DNA of 64,000 bases from positions 62,001-126,000 of the forward strand of contig UQGJ01000003.1 in NCBI GenBank assembly GCA_900540545.1. The letters run 5' to 3'. The notes under the pieces are model-generated. The model had not been told where the DNA came from, searched no databases, and saw nothing but the letters and a program-made list of their open reading frames with translations. The position numbers were made by a program, and so were the translations under genes. Source of the stretch: an uncultured Eubacteriales bacterium (GTDB taxonomy: Bacteria > Bacillota > Clostridia > Oscillospirales > Oscillospiraceae). Numbering within the stretch: position 1 is the first letter of the stretch; each line of letters opens with the position of its first letter. Shown here one piece after another: positions 1-9,200 of the stretch.

Positions 1-757
1 TGTAGTCGGCGTCGGAGAAGAGGACCGACTGCTTCCGCTCCTCCGTGACGGTGATGCAGGCCCCCGCCATGTCGTACTTGCCGGACACCAGACCGGGGAT
101 GATGCCGCCGAAGTCCATGTCGGTCAGCTCCAGCCCATAGCCCAGCTCATCGCAGATGCGCAGGGCCAGCTCGATGTCGTAGCCCACCACCTCGCCGTTC
201 TTCAGGTAGGAGAAGGGGGCGGAGGTGCTGGTGGTGGCAAAGCGGAGGGTCCCCCGTTCCCCGGTGAGGGACAGTTCGGGGAGGACCTTGGCGTCCTCGT
301 CCGTGCCGAACCAGCGCCGGTCCACGTCCTCCAGAGTGCCGTCAGTCTGGAACCGGGCCAGCACCCCGTTCACCTCGTCCCGCAGGGCGGTCCGCTCCAG
401 GGGGAAGGCGAAGGCGTAGCTGTCCGCCCGGAACAGCTCAGGCAGCACCCGAAGCCCCTCGGACCGGGCGGCGATGTCCCGGGCCATGGGCTCGTCGGTG
501 ACGATGGCGTCGATTTTGCCCGAGATCAGGGCGGCGGCCTCGTCGGCGTGGTTGTTGAAGTAGCTCAGCTTGGCGTCCGGCACCCGGTCCAGAAGGACCT
601 GGTCAAAGACGGCGCCGGTGATGACCCCCACGTTTCGCCCTGACAGGTCGTCCAGCGTCTCGATGGTACCGCTTTCCTGCGCCGCCGCCGGCAGCATCAG
701 CGCGGCGCACAGCGCCACCGCCGCCAGCATGGCATAAAAAACGCGTCGTTTTCCCAT
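1..757 (-). CDS. Extracellular solute-binding protein, family 3 (ABC amino-acid type), C-terminus cut by window edge
   Basis: Reading the minus strand from ATG at 757 gives a signal peptide (MGKRRVFYAMLAAVALCAAL, then a Leu/Pro/Ala-rich cleavage region) followed by two lobes typical of bacterial periplasmic-binding family 3. One segment begins LDDLSGRNVGVITGAVFDQV and a later one contains FSYLKNGEVVGYDIELALRI, the classic ligand-binding signature of polar amino-acid receptors. An AGGAGG-type ribosome site (762-768) supports the start. The family captures amino acids outside the membrane for an ABC importer; the permease and ATPase genes would lie left of the window. The C-terminus is missing only because the window begins here. 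It is most likely host chromosome rather than part of the mobile element. Confidence 0.85.
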   Translation of the reverse strand, partial: MGKRRVFYAMLAAVALCAALMLPAAAQESGTIETLDDLSGRNVGVITGAVFDQVLLDRVPDAKLSYFNNHADEAAALISGKIDAIVTDEPMARDIAARSEGLRVLPELFRADSYAFAFPLERTALRDEVNGVLARFQTDGTLEDVDRRWFGTDEDAKVLPELSLTGERGTLRFATTSTSAPFSYLKNGEVVGYDIELALRICDELGYGLELTDMDFGGIIPGLVSGKYDMAGACITVTEERKQSVLFSDADY

Positions 758-868
758 GGCACGGCCTCCTTTCCCGAGTGGTTCCATTATATCGGTTTTC
801 CAGCGGGAGGGGGGCAAATCGGGACAGAATTGACGAAAAAATGAAGAGTTCCGCGGCATGAAAACAGG

Positions 869-902
869 AAATCGCCTGGAATCTTACGATTCCAGGCGAT
901 TT
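869..902. terminator. Perfect 15-bp hairpin terminator after the tRNA
   Basis: The arms 869-883 and 888-902 are perfect inverted repeats with a 4-nt loop. T residues follow on the plus strand and a T-rich stretch follows on the minus strand. The hairpin sits directly 3' of the tRNA and can terminate its minus-strand transcript; it may be bidirectional. Confidence 0.8.
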
Positions 903-903
903 T

Positions 904-980
<77 letters not shown>

Positions 981-1055
981 ATATTACATCCATCCAAAGG
1001 TTTGCACTTCTGCTTACGTCACTAAATATAGCATATCAGCCCCAGTATGTCAATA

Positions 1056-1084
1056 TTTTGAGCAAAAAAGTTATCGGGTATAAT
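1056..1084 (+). promoter_or_regulatory. Likely sigma-A promoter for parAB
   Basis: A perfect TATAAT at 1079-1084 is preceded by TTTTGA at 1056-1061 with a 17-bp spacer. It is the best promoter in the gap before parA and would give an untranslated leader of about 175 nt containing the TTRCAGC repeats. The -35 match is modest. A loose inverted repeat (ATCGGGTA / TTACCTGAT, about 1073-1102) overlaps the -10 region and could be an operator. Confidence 0.5.
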
Positions 1085-1156
1085 CAGAGGTATTTACCTG
1101 ATAGGCGATTCGTTTTTACATGATTTAACAGCATTTTATAGGTTTTTATGGGGTCG

Positions 1157-1194
1157 TTGCAGCGGTTGCAGCAAAATTACAGCGACGTTACAGC
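1157..1194 (+). repeat. Four phased TTRCAGC direct repeats upstream of parA
   Basis: TTGCAGC occurs at 1157-1163 and 1166-1172, and TTACAGC at 1177-1183 and 1188-1194. The 9, 11 and 11 bp steps place the copies on nearly the same face of the helix. Short phased repeats next to parAB are typical of partition-complex or autorepressor binding sites (parS-like or iteron-like), but the binding protein is unknown. Confidence 0.55.
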
Positions 1195-1266
1195 AAAAAT
1201 TTTCGGAAGATCACAGTTTTAACCTAGCCGCAGCAAGCAAAAAAAATAATTAGGGGATTCAATAAT

Positions 1267-2076
1267 ATGGGTAAAATTATAGTTATTGCCAATGCAAAAG
1301 GCGGCGTAGGTAAAACCACCACGACCATCAACTTAGGGGATGCGCTCTCGCGGATGGGAAGGAAGGTCCTGTTGGTGGACGTCGATCCGCAGCGTGGTAA
1401 TTTGACGCGGGCCATGGGATATGACCACGGGGAGTTGAAGTATACCCTCACCAACGTCATGGCGGCGGCTATTGACTTTCCGGAAGCGCTGTCCCGTATT
1501 CTGGAGGGTACTTTATTGTGCCACGATAAGGTGGACTTATTGCCTGCGACCAAAAACCTTGGCGGTATTGCCGACCGCCTCGTCGTTATGAAGAATTCGC
1601 TCTATACCGGCGGCGATCAGTGCGTCAGAGTTCTTCGTAGCAGTTTCCAGCCTATCAGGGATCGGTACGACTACATCATCATCGACTGCGCACCCCAAAC
1701 AGATATGCTGCTGATCAATGCCCTGGCAGCGGCGGACGAGGTAATCATCCCCGTCCAAGCTGAATACTTGGCCGAAGAGGGCATCCCCGACATCCTGGAA
1801 ACGGTCTGCGCCGTCCGCAACAGCTACAACCCCGCCCTGAAGGTGGCAGGAATCCTCATCACCCTCTGCCATACGACGTTCAACCTGTGTAGGGATGTCC
1901 GGGCCACCATTATGGAAGTATATGGACGTGACTACCACATCTTTGAGGAGCCTATCAGCTATTCCGTCCGTGTGGCCGAGCACCCTGTTTATGGAGAGAG
2001 CATCATCAGCTATGAGCCCAAGAATCCAGCGGCGCTGGCGTATCAGGCGCTGGCAAGGGAGGTGGCCGCAAATTGA
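1267..2076 (+). CDS. parA: ParA-family partition ATPase
   Basis: This 269-aa protein has the deviant Walker A box KGGVGKTT (residues 11-18), the A' motif DVDPQ (38-42) and a Walker B-like YIIIDCAPQ near residues 135-143, so it is a MinD/ParA ATPase. The family binds non-specific DNA in its ATP form and is driven by ParB to position or segregate DNA, here probably the excised circular form of the element. It lacks an N-terminal helix-turn-helix extension, so any autoregulation is more likely through ParB. A modest AGGGG ribosome site precedes the ATG. The stop overlaps the parB start by 4 bp (TTGA), indicating translational coupling. Confidence 0.92.
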   Translation: MGKIIVIANAKGGVGKTTTTINLGDALSRMGRKVLLVDVDPQRGNLTRAMGYDHGELKYTLTNVMAAAIDFPEALSRILEGTLLCHDKVDLLPATKNLGGIADRLVVMKNSLYTGGDQCVRVLRSSFQPIRDRYDYIIIDCAPQTDMLLINALAAADEVIIPVQAEYLAEEGIPDILETVCAVRNSYNPALKVAGILITLCHTTFNLCRDVRATIMEVYGRDYHIFEEPISYSVRVAEHPVYGESIISYEPKNPAALAYQALAREVAAN

Positions 2077-3152
2077 AAATGAAAAGAGATTTGGAAGCTG
2101 CCCTCAAAAATCGTATGACTACCCCATCGGCTGGCTTCGAGGCCGCGACCTTTGATAAGCTGTTTGGGGCCACGCCGGGGGGCGTCGAGAGTCCTACGGT
2201 ATCACTCATGGAGCTGCCGCTGGACAAGCTGGTGACCTTCTTCACGTTCAATATCGGTTTCCGCCTGTTGGACGATAAGGCGCTGGCGCTATTTGCGGAT
2301 GAACTTATGGAGGACGGCCTGCTGGAGCCCATCAAGGTGCGCCCTATTCCCAACAGCGACCGTTTTGAGATTTTGTGTGGGCATAACCGGGTGGCGGCGT
2401 ACCGCCTCGAGGGAATGACAACGATCAAGGCTGAGGTGCTCATTGGTTGCTCCGACGTGCGAGCCCTCAACATTGCTACGGCAACAAATCTCCAGCGCCG
2501 CAGCGACTACTCCCCTATAGAGCTGGGCACTGCCTGGCGTGCCCTGGTGGAGGTAAAGGCCCACCAGGGGTACCGAACTGACCTAAAGCGAACTTCAGTT
2601 CACAATGAAACAGAGTCGGTGGCCGCATCCGGTGCGGCCGGGGGGCTGGTGACTACCTCTGTTCACAGTGAACTAAGCTCTTCTGGGGAGCGGGCCCAGG
2701 GGGCCGAGGAGGTCTTGGAGCAGGCCCGTGTGGAGGTCGCCAACGCCTACGGGATCTCCCCTACCACGGTCTGGCGGTACATCAGGTTGACCTATCTGAT
2801 ACCAGAACTGGTCCAACTGGTGGAGAAAAAGAAGCTCGCCGTCGTCGCGGGCGCGCTGATTTCCGAATACGACCAGCCCACCCAGCTGGAATTCTATGCC
2901 CTGTGGAAGGGTCAGGGCAAGCTCCCGCAGGAGGCGGTCATGACCATCAAGGATAAGTGCCCCACCCCCACCATCGACACCACAACCTTAAATAAAGCCT
3001 ATCAAAAAGCGATGGAACAACTGGCAGATAAGGCAAAAGGCCGGACAATCACCTTTCGGCGTAAGCCTTTTGAGAGCTACCTGACGAAGCTCGGTGGGGA
3101 AAAACAACTGGAAGACCTGTTTCTCCAGTTCTTGAAGGAGCGGGTTGGGTAG
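2073..3152 (+). CDS. parB: ParB/RepB/Spo0J-family partition protein
   Basis: A 359-aa protein, probably starting at TTG 2073 (overlapping the parA stop), 10 bp after AGGGAGG; the ATG at 2079 is an alternative. The N-terminal ParB domain carries LLEPIKVRPI and GHNRVAAYRLEG (about residues 85-116), the equivalent of the GERR CTP-binding box but with His-Asn replacing Glu-Arg. A helix-turn-helix region follows (AYGISPTTVWRYIRLTYLI). Between them is a longer, low-conservation insert rich in Ser/Thr/Gly and Glu. The protein should bind parS-like sites and stimulate ParA. A hairpin terminator follows. Confidence 0.88.
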   Translation: MKMKRDLEAALKNRMTTPSAGFEAATFDKLFGATPGGVESPTVSLMELPLDKLVTFFTFNIGFRLLDDKALALFADELMEDGLLEPIKVRPIPNSDRFEILCGHNRVAAYRLEGMTTIKAEVLIGCSDVRALNIATATNLQRRSDYSPIELGTAWRALVEVKAHQGYRTDLKRTSVHNETESVAASGAAGGLVTTSVHSELSSSGERAQGAEEVLEQARVEVANAYGISPTTVWRYIRLTYLIPELVQLVEKKKLAVVAGALISEYDQPTQLEFYALWKGQGKLPQEAVMTIKDKCPTPTIDTTTLNKAYQKAMEQLADKAKGRTITFRRKPFESYLTKLGGEKQLEDLFLQFLKERVG

Positions 3153-3173
3153 TACATACGTACAGCATGAGAG

Positions 3174-3203
3174 AAGGGATCGGCCAATGGGTCGGTCCCT
3201 TTT
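3174..3203 (+). terminator. Rho-independent terminator after parB
   Basis: The arms 3174-3185 and 3190-3201 pair over 12 bp (with G-U pairs) around a short loop, and the 3' arm runs into TTTT. It ends the parAB operon just before the ribosome site of the next gene. Confidence 0.75.
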
Positions 3204-3235
3204 CCATTATATTTTTTAGGAGGAATCAAATAAAA

Positions 3236-3646
3236 ATGAAAGAGTTTCACAGAGTAGGCCCCTTCGATGATTCGGCCCCCTCTCGGCTGGAGCATATGGG
3301 CCTTCTGGACAGGGACGGACACGTGGAGACTACTCAAGTAGACACCCTGGCCCACATCATGGCGGGCCTGTTCTTCGATGGTCTCTGTGACCATTACAAT
3401 GACCTTGCGTCAGTAAACGGCGTCTATCAGGATCTGCGGGACTATCTCGCACAAGGAGACTACCGCCGTCTGCTCCTGCGCTACTCGCTGCAATATGATA
3501 TGCTCCATGAGCCCCTCCCCGCAGCAGTTTGGTGGATCACGGGGGACCAGGAAATGGTGAGGACTTTCCTCGACAGCTTTATGAAATATTTGGGAGAGCT
3601 TATGAGCTTTTCGGCCGCCTATGGAAAGGAGGTTGCTGCACAATGA
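3236..3646 (+). CDS. Hypothetical protein, 136 aa
   Basis: The start is set at ATG 3236 because an AGGAGG sits 12 bp upstream; an in-frame ATG at 3167 lies inside the parB terminator hairpin and is unlikely. The product is soluble, mildly acidic and mostly helical, with no signal peptide, membrane segment or motif that I recognise. Its stop overlaps the next start by 4 bp (ATGA), so it is translationally coupled to the HigB-like gene. That position makes it a formal candidate for the partner or antitoxin of that gene, although it shows no helix-turn-helix. Confidence 0.7.
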   Translation: MKEFHRVGPFDDSAPSRLEHMGLLDRDGHVETTQVDTLAHIMAGLFFDGLCDHYNDLASVNGVYQDLRDYLAQGDYRRLLLRYSLQYDMLHEPLPAAVWWITGDQEMVRTFLDSFMKYLGELMSFSAAYGKEVAAQ

Positions 3647-4053
3647 AACTGTATATTTGTGCCGGTGTAGACAACACCCGCCCCGAACTTCTTACCTTCA
3701 TGGGCGGTCTGGATAGTAAACTCCGTCAGAAACTCATCGTGGAATTCGCGATGCTGGCCAGTACCCCCTTGGGCCTGCTGGGTGAGCCTCACGTCAAACA
3801 CTTTAGTCTGGAGAAATATCGTGGGCTCTACGAGCTCCGGGCCAAGGGCAAAGCGATGGTACGCATCATTTTTACTCAGATGGACGGCAAGCTGCTCCTA
3901 CTGTTCCCCTTTGAGAAAAAGCAATCCCGGGATACGGAGAAGGCGCTGGAGTCGGCGCTCAAGGTCCTTGCGGAAGTCCGGGAGGGCCGGCGGGAGACGA
4001 TGGAGCTTCCGGTCCGAGAACTGGAGGCGATGGTATGCTGTCGTTCTGGATAG
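3643..4053 (+). CDS. HigB/Gp49-like (RelE superfamily) toxin-fold protein
   Basis: A 136-aa protein starting at ATG 3643 behind AAAGGAGG. The central part matches the phage Gp49-like/HigB pattern: KYRGLYELRAKGK (residues 59-71), then a strand RIIFTQ, then KLLLLFPFEKKQSRDT (83-98) and a C-terminal helix ending in ALESALK. In this family the basic groove binds the ribosome and cleaves mRNA, and a HigA antitoxin normally sits next to it. No HigA-like gene is adjacent; the coupled neighbours are an uncharacterised gene upstream and a small membrane protein downstream. It may be an orphan, or part of an unusual pair. Confidence 0.65.
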   Translation: MKLYICAGVDNTRPELLTFMGGLDSKLRQKLIVEFAMLASTPLGLLGEPHVKHFSLEKYRGLYELRAKGKAMVRIIFTQMDGKLLLLFPFEKKQSRDTEKALESALKVLAEVREGRRETMELPVRELEAMVCCRSG

Positions 4054-4433
4054 TCCGGTACTTTTGCGGTGAGCCCTGCCTGGGCTGGATCATCGTCCTG
4101 TGCGTGGTGGTGGGCGCCCTGCTGACATATATGGCCTACGACTTGAGCCGGAACGTCACCATCTACGAGCTCACCGAGCCGGGTTTCGCCTTTAAGCCCT
4201 TGGGCCGATGCCGTGTCACAAGGAAGCGGCTTTTGGTGGACATGACCAAACTGCGCCGGTACCCGGAGGACGACTGGTGCATCGAGGTCCGCCCGGGCAC
4301 GGCTGTCCGGCTGAAGGGCAGCACCCTCACGGTGAGGACTCGGCAGGGAGACAAGCCCCACCGGATTGACGGGCTAGACCCCTTCAACGGCTACTGGTTC
4401 ACTGTCCCACTAGAGGATAATGGGGAGGGATGA
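4035..4433 (+). CDS. Small membrane protein, 132 aa
   Basis: Starts at ATG 4035, 7 bp after GGAGG, overlapping the HigB-like gene by 19 bp. A single hydrophobic segment (about residues 15-37, GWIIVLCVVVGALLTYMAY) is followed by a cytosolic beta-rich basic domain. I recognise no family. Tight overlap implies co-expression with the two genes before it. No terminator hairpin is evident downstream; an AT-rich gap follows. Confidence 0.65.
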   Translation: MLSFWIVRYFCGEPCLGWIIVLCVVVGALLTYMAYDLSRNVTIYELTEPGFAFKPLGRCRVTRKRLLVDMTKLRRYPEDDWCIEVRPGTAVRLKGSTLTVRTRQGDKPHRIDGLDPFNGYWFTVPLEDNGEG

Positions 4434-4531
4434 ACTACACCCCTTAAAAATTTTTCGGGGCACCTGCCCGCTTCAAAGCATTGAAAATGCTGGATTTTCA
4501 TTACGGCAACATATGCATTAAAAAATAACCT

Positions 4532-4560
4532 TTGACATCCATTTTGAAATGGATTATTTT
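4532..4560 (+). promoter_or_regulatory. Promoter with a palindromic operator in its spacer
   Basis: A consensus TTGACA (4532-4537) and TATTTT (4555-4560) are separated by 17 bp. The spacer plus the last -35 base forms a perfect 8-2-8 palindrome, ATCCATTT-TG-AAATGGAT (4537-4554). A dimeric repressor bound there would block the promoter. It reads toward the genes at 4597, 4856 and 5117. Confidence 0.65.
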
Positions 4561-4596
4561 GAGACTGGGAGGAGCAGAAACGAAAGGAGCACTGCT

Positions 4597-4821
4597 ATGA
4601 TCTATCAGTTTCCCAATGCTGTTGCCAAGAAGAAGTCCGCCAAGAAGGCCGACAATGACGAAGTCCGCGTTCAGCTTGATCTTAGGTTCGATTTGCCCGG
4701 CAAGATTGCTGAGCAGCTGGAGGAGTTAGGCATCACCGATTTTGAGGGTTGTAGTTATGATCCATCACGGCGGTGCCTAAAGGCTTCGGTCGGCACCGTA
4801 CTCTACAGGAAGGATGCCTGA
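4597..4821 (+). CDS. Hypothetical protein, 74 aa
   Basis: ATG 4597 lies 8 bp after AAAGGAG. The 74-aa product has a lysine-rich N-terminal stretch (KKKSAKKAD) and then a short acidic alpha/beta segment containing DLRFDLPGKIAEQLEELGI. No membrane segment and no recognised family. It is the first gene behind the operator-containing promoter and probably co-transcribed with the next two. Confidence 0.65.
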   Translation: MIYQFPNAVAKKKSAKKADNDEVRVQLDLRFDLPGKIAEQLEELGITDFEGCSYDPSRRCLKASVGTVLYRKDA

Positions 4822-4855
4822 TTCCCTGAGCCTTGGCCCAAAGGAGGTAGTAAAA

Positions 4856-5101
4856 ATGAACGCCAAAGGATATGCACAAATCAAACTGACGCCGGATAAT
4901 GACGATTTAAGCTGGAACGTGCGGCTCCAGGTGGACGATACTAACATCTGCTGTGGCCAGAGTTTTACTGCACTATTTCCTGATGGTGAACACAGTATTA
5001 CGTTGGAAATCGGAAGCCCGTCCATGGGACCCGGCGGCTGGTATATCTCTACCCCCGGGTTTAAGGGTGTATGCCCGGTCGGTCTTTGGGTACGGATTTG
5101 A
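4856..5101 (+). CDS. Hypothetical protein, 81 aa
   Basis: ATG 4856 follows AAAGGAGG by 7 bp; an upstream in-frame start would overlap the previous gene and lacks a ribosome site. The 81-aa product is predicted to be mainly beta-strand (AQIKLTPDNDDLSWNVRLQV, then a Gly/Pro-rich hairpin), is mildly acidic and has no signal peptide. No family recognised. It ends 15 bp before the SLH-protein gene, implying one operon. Confidence 0.65.
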   Translation: MNAKGYAQIKLTPDNDDLSWNVRLQVDDTNICCGQSFTALFPDGEHSITLEIGSPSMGPGGWYISTPGFKGVCPVGLWVRI

Positions 5102-5116
5102 AGGAGGTGAGAAATC

Positions 5117-6154
5117 ATGAAATTCAATAAAAAGGTCATATCCGCATTGTTTCTGGCCGTAACTATGGTCGTGCAGATGACCAGTGGGGCGATGGCCTAC
5201 GCCACTCCGGACTTCACCGACGTGGCCCCGGACAACTGGGCCTATGAGCCAATCATGCGGATGGCGGACGCAGGAATTATCAAGGGCACCAGCGCTACTA
5301 CGTTCAGCCCGGACATGAAACTGAGTGCGGCGATGTTTTTGACCTTGGTGGGTAGGGTGTCCTACCCCGCAGAGGTCACAACCGAGGGCGCGGTCAACTG
5401 GTACGCCCCCTGGGTAGAGGCCGCCAAGGCCAAGGGCCTGCTGGTGGGTACCGGCATCACCGACACGACCGTTGAGGGCGAAATCACCCGGTACGACATG
5501 GCAGTCATCCTGACTGGGTGCGCAAAAGCTCTGGGAGCCAAGGAGCAGACGGTGGATACGACCAAAATCGCAGACTGGGGTGACGTTCCCAATAAGTACA
5601 GCTCCGCCGTTATCCAGACCTACGCCCTTGGGCTCATCCAGGGAGACAACGCCGGGCGGTTCAACGGCTCGCTGAGCATGAGCCGTGCGGAGGCCGCCAC
5701 CGTGACAGCCCGGCTGGTGGATCTGGCGGCGGACCTCGCCGCCCAGACGCCGACCGAGCCAGAGAAACCCGTTGAGACTACGCCCCCGGTGGAGCCGACT
5801 GGCGAGACCAAGACGTTCACCATCAAAGGCGGTGTCGATTATACTTCACAAAAGGACTTCGTAATGAAGGACGCCGAAGGCGTGACTGTTATCCTCTATT
5901 ATAAGGACGGGACAGAGCTCGGCCGTGCGGTGAGTGGAAATGATGGCGACTTCCTGATGGAAGTCACAGTGGATGCGGCATATTACTCTTTTACTGAAGA
6001 GTGCTACTACACTCAGGCGACCTACATCGACGAAGAGGGAAACAAATACTCCAATATTCGGGAGGATGGATTTATTAACTACCGCAGCCTGTGGAGTTAC
6101 CGAAACACATGGGGCGTTTCTCTTTACGATTACGATGTAGTTTTAGACTTTTAA
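5117..6154 (+). CDS. S-layer-homology (SLH) domain surface protein, 345 aa
   Basis: A signal peptide (residues 1-28, MKFNKKVISALFLAVTMVVQ and onward to an Ala-rich site) is followed by three SLH repeats: FTDVAPDNWAYEPIMRMADA, then one containing GEITRYDMAVILTGC, then one ending MSRAEAATVTARLV. SLH domains bind pyruvylated secondary cell-wall polymer, so the protein is displayed on the wall. A Pro/Glu/Thr linker leads to a roughly 110-residue C-terminal beta-rich domain that I cannot assign. The gene has an AAGGAGGTGAG ribosome site and is followed by a strong terminator. Confidence 0.9.
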   Translation: MKFNKKVISALFLAVTMVVQMTSGAMAYATPDFTDVAPDNWAYEPIMRMADAGIIKGTSATTFSPDMKLSAAMFLTLVGRVSYPAEVTTEGAVNWYAPWVEAAKAKGLLVGTGITDTTVEGEITRYDMAVILTGCAKALGAKEQTVDTTKIADWGDVPNKYSSAVIQTYALGLIQGDNAGRFNGSLSMSRAEAATVTARLVDLAADLAAQTPTEPEKPVETTPPVEPTGETKTFTIKGGVDYTSQKDFVMKDAEGVTVILYYKDGTELGRAVSGNDGDFLMEVTVDAAYYSFTEECYYTQATYIDEEGNKYSNIREDGFINYRSLWSYRNTWGVSLYDYDVVLDF

Positions 6155-6163
6155 AAGGTAAAT

Positions 6164-6200
6164 AGAAAAGGCCGACACTGATAAAGTGTCGGCCTTTTCT
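6164..6200 (+). terminator. Rho-independent terminator after the SLH gene
   Basis: The arms 6164-6179 and 6185-6200 are a perfect 16-bp inverted repeat with a 5-nt loop, ending in CCTTTTCT. Because the arms are A-rich and T-rich it may work in both directions. It separates the small SLH gene from the giant one. Confidence 0.9.
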
Positions 6201-6234
6201 ATACCCAAAAATGAAAGGAAAGGATGTTACTTCC

Positions 6235-9200
6235 ATGAAAAGAACCAACAACCGGGTTGCCGCGCTCCTACTGGCGTTTGTGCTTGCCCTCTCCCTCTTG
6301 CCCGCCGGCGCGCTGGCGGCGGAGATGCCGCGTGCGGCAGCCATGACCGGGGATGACCTTCAGCAGCTATATGATGGCGCGGCAAACGGCGCCTCAATTC
6401 AGCTGTCCGGTACCATAAATCTGGACCGGCCCCTTAACTTCGATCAATCCAAGGCCGTGACCTTTGTTGGCCCGGCAACAATACAGCTTGCTGACCCCTC
6501 AAAGTGGTCTCCGACTACCACATCATCGGGATTTAGCACCATGATCTACGTTAAGGGTGGAGCGGTTACGTTTGGTGCCGGAGTCCAAATCGACGCAGGA
6601 AATGTGACTCAATGCATCCAAGCAGCAGAGGCCACCTTAACACTCCAAGGCTGCACAATAAGAGGCGGTCGTGTAACCGTAAGCCGTAAGGGCGCAGGCG
6701 TAGAGGCGCTGAAAAGTACAGTCCACATCGGGGCTGGGACTACATTCAGCAACAACAACGGTGAGCCGAATTCCGCCACGGGTGGCGGCGGCCTCTACTT
6801 GTCCGAGAGTACAGCAGACATCCAGGGTGCGGAGTTTACGAAGAATAGCGCCAACAGCGGCGGAGCTATCTATGCGTTCGCCTCGGAAGTCAGCATTCTC
6901 AATACGACCTTCAAGAATAACACGGCGGATCAGCGTGGCGGCGCCATCCACTGCCACGGCAATATGTTCATCGACACCTGTACTGTGACTGGCAACAGCT
7001 CCGGCCAGTACGGCGGCGGCATCTACATTTCTGGCAGTGAGGGCAGCGGCTACGGCCACGCGGCCCTGTTCAACACCAAAGTACAAGACAACACCGCCGG
7101 CAACAGCGGCGCCGGCGTCTTTGTCTCAGACGGTACGGAACTCTACCTCGGCAACGCAGCGGCCGTGACCGGCAACACGGTCAGCGGTGCGGCCAATAAC
7201 GTCTTCGCGGCGACTGATAAGTCCCGCACCATTCTTTTCGGTGCGTCCTATGGCGCCGGGATGTCCACGGTCAACCCCAAGGACAAGCAATATCTGGTCT
7301 ACAGCATGACGGCGAGCGATACCCTGAGCGGACATAAGTTCGGGTACTATACTATGCCCACGTCCTACACCATGACCGACGCGGACCGCGCCAAATTTCA
7401 GTATGATAGTCAACTTTGGATCTTGGAGCAGTCCACTGAGCGCCCGAACGATATGTGGCTGCACTACACCGGGCCGGTCTCCAACCAGGTAGTCTTCAAT
7501 TACAATTTGCCCGGCGTGGAGGCCAAGACGATCACAGGGGTAAGAGCCGGGGACACCATCAAGCTGCCCAGCGTCACTACCCCTCCCCAGTCGGAGGGGG
7601 TCACCTACAAGTTCAAGGGCTGGTACACCGAAGCGGAAGGCGGCACCCGCGTCCCAGATCCCGTCGTCGTCGCGGAGGGCAGCACCATCTACTATGCCCA
7701 CTGGGACGTGGAGGTTGACGGCTCCGGAGGCGGCGGAATCATTGGCGACGGCGATATGTACCTCGTCTACTTTAATTTGAACTATGAGGGCGGCGGCTTT
7801 GCCACGGCTTACGTCACCGGCGGCGTATTCACATTTACCGTTGAATTTGAAGCCCCAAATCCCGAGACCGGCGAGATGGAGAGCTTCACGGAGGACGTGG
7901 ATGTGACGTTGCCCTTTGGGATGCCAGGTGACCCTGTGCGCGCAGGCTATGAGTTTGAAGGGTGGTCTGAGAGTCTTGCCGGCGGCACCGTCGGAAAGAA
8001 CTGGATGCCCACAAAGAAAGTCACCACACTCTATGCCCAATGGACCGCCAACAACTACACCCTGACCTGGAATGCCAACGGCGGCAGCGGTGGGACGACT
8101 ACCACCCAGGCTTACGATACCACTGTGGCCCCGCCCACCACCGCCCCCAGGCGGACCGGCTACGAGTTTACGGGCTGGTTCTTAGACAAAAACTGTACCA
8201 CACCTCTCACGAGCGGCACCCTGGTGACAGGGGCCGCTACTTTTTATGCCGGCTGGGTGCCCATCGGGTATGAGATCACCTGGGACACCAACTACACCGG
8301 AGGGGCGGTCACCACGACACACCAACCCTATGACGAGACCCTGCAAATCCTCCCTGCCCCCATTCGGGAGGGCTACACCTTCGCCGGATGGTACACCGGA
8401 AAGGGCGGCGCTGGTACCCGGGCGGAGGCATACGGCACCATCCGGGGGGACGTCACCTTCTACGCCTACTGGGTCCAGCGCACGATGTCCTACACGGTGG
8501 AGATCGAGTGGGACGACCACAGCGACAACGACGCGGTACGTCCGGCCGGAATCAAGGTGGAGCTATTGCAAAACGGCCTCTCCACCGGACTCACCCACAC
8601 CTTTACGGCGGGTGATAAATCGGACGCTGCGGGAAACAAGTGGGCCTACACGTTCACTGATTTGGCCGAGACCGACGCAGTCTCCAACGCCTACGTCTAC
8701 TCGGTGGCGGTGGTCTCCAGCGTCAGCGATGAGTACACCTACGCCGCCGACTTCACGTCCAATTCCTACGCCGGGTACATCCTCATGACCCACAGCCTGA
8801 TCCTCACGGACATCAACGCCTATGTGGTCTGGGCGGACCAGTCGGACAACGACGGTTATCGGCCCTCGTCCGTGAAGCTGCGGCTCTACGCCAACGGCGA
8901 GGCCATCGACGATGCGGAGACCTACGTCACCCTCCCCGGCAGCGGGGACACCTGGACCTACTCCTTCACTGGCCGCCAGAAATACTACACCAGCGCCGAC
9001 GGCCAGAAGGGCCAGGAGATCAAGTACACCCTGGAGGTCACCCCCACCACGGCAGGGGATCTGGACCAGTACAGCATATCCTACGCTGACTACACCGTCA
9101 CCCTCACCCACCAGCTCGACACCATCAGCCGTACTGTGACGGTGGAGTGGCAGGATAACAACGACCAGGCGGGCAAGCGCCCGGCCTCCATGACCGTGCA

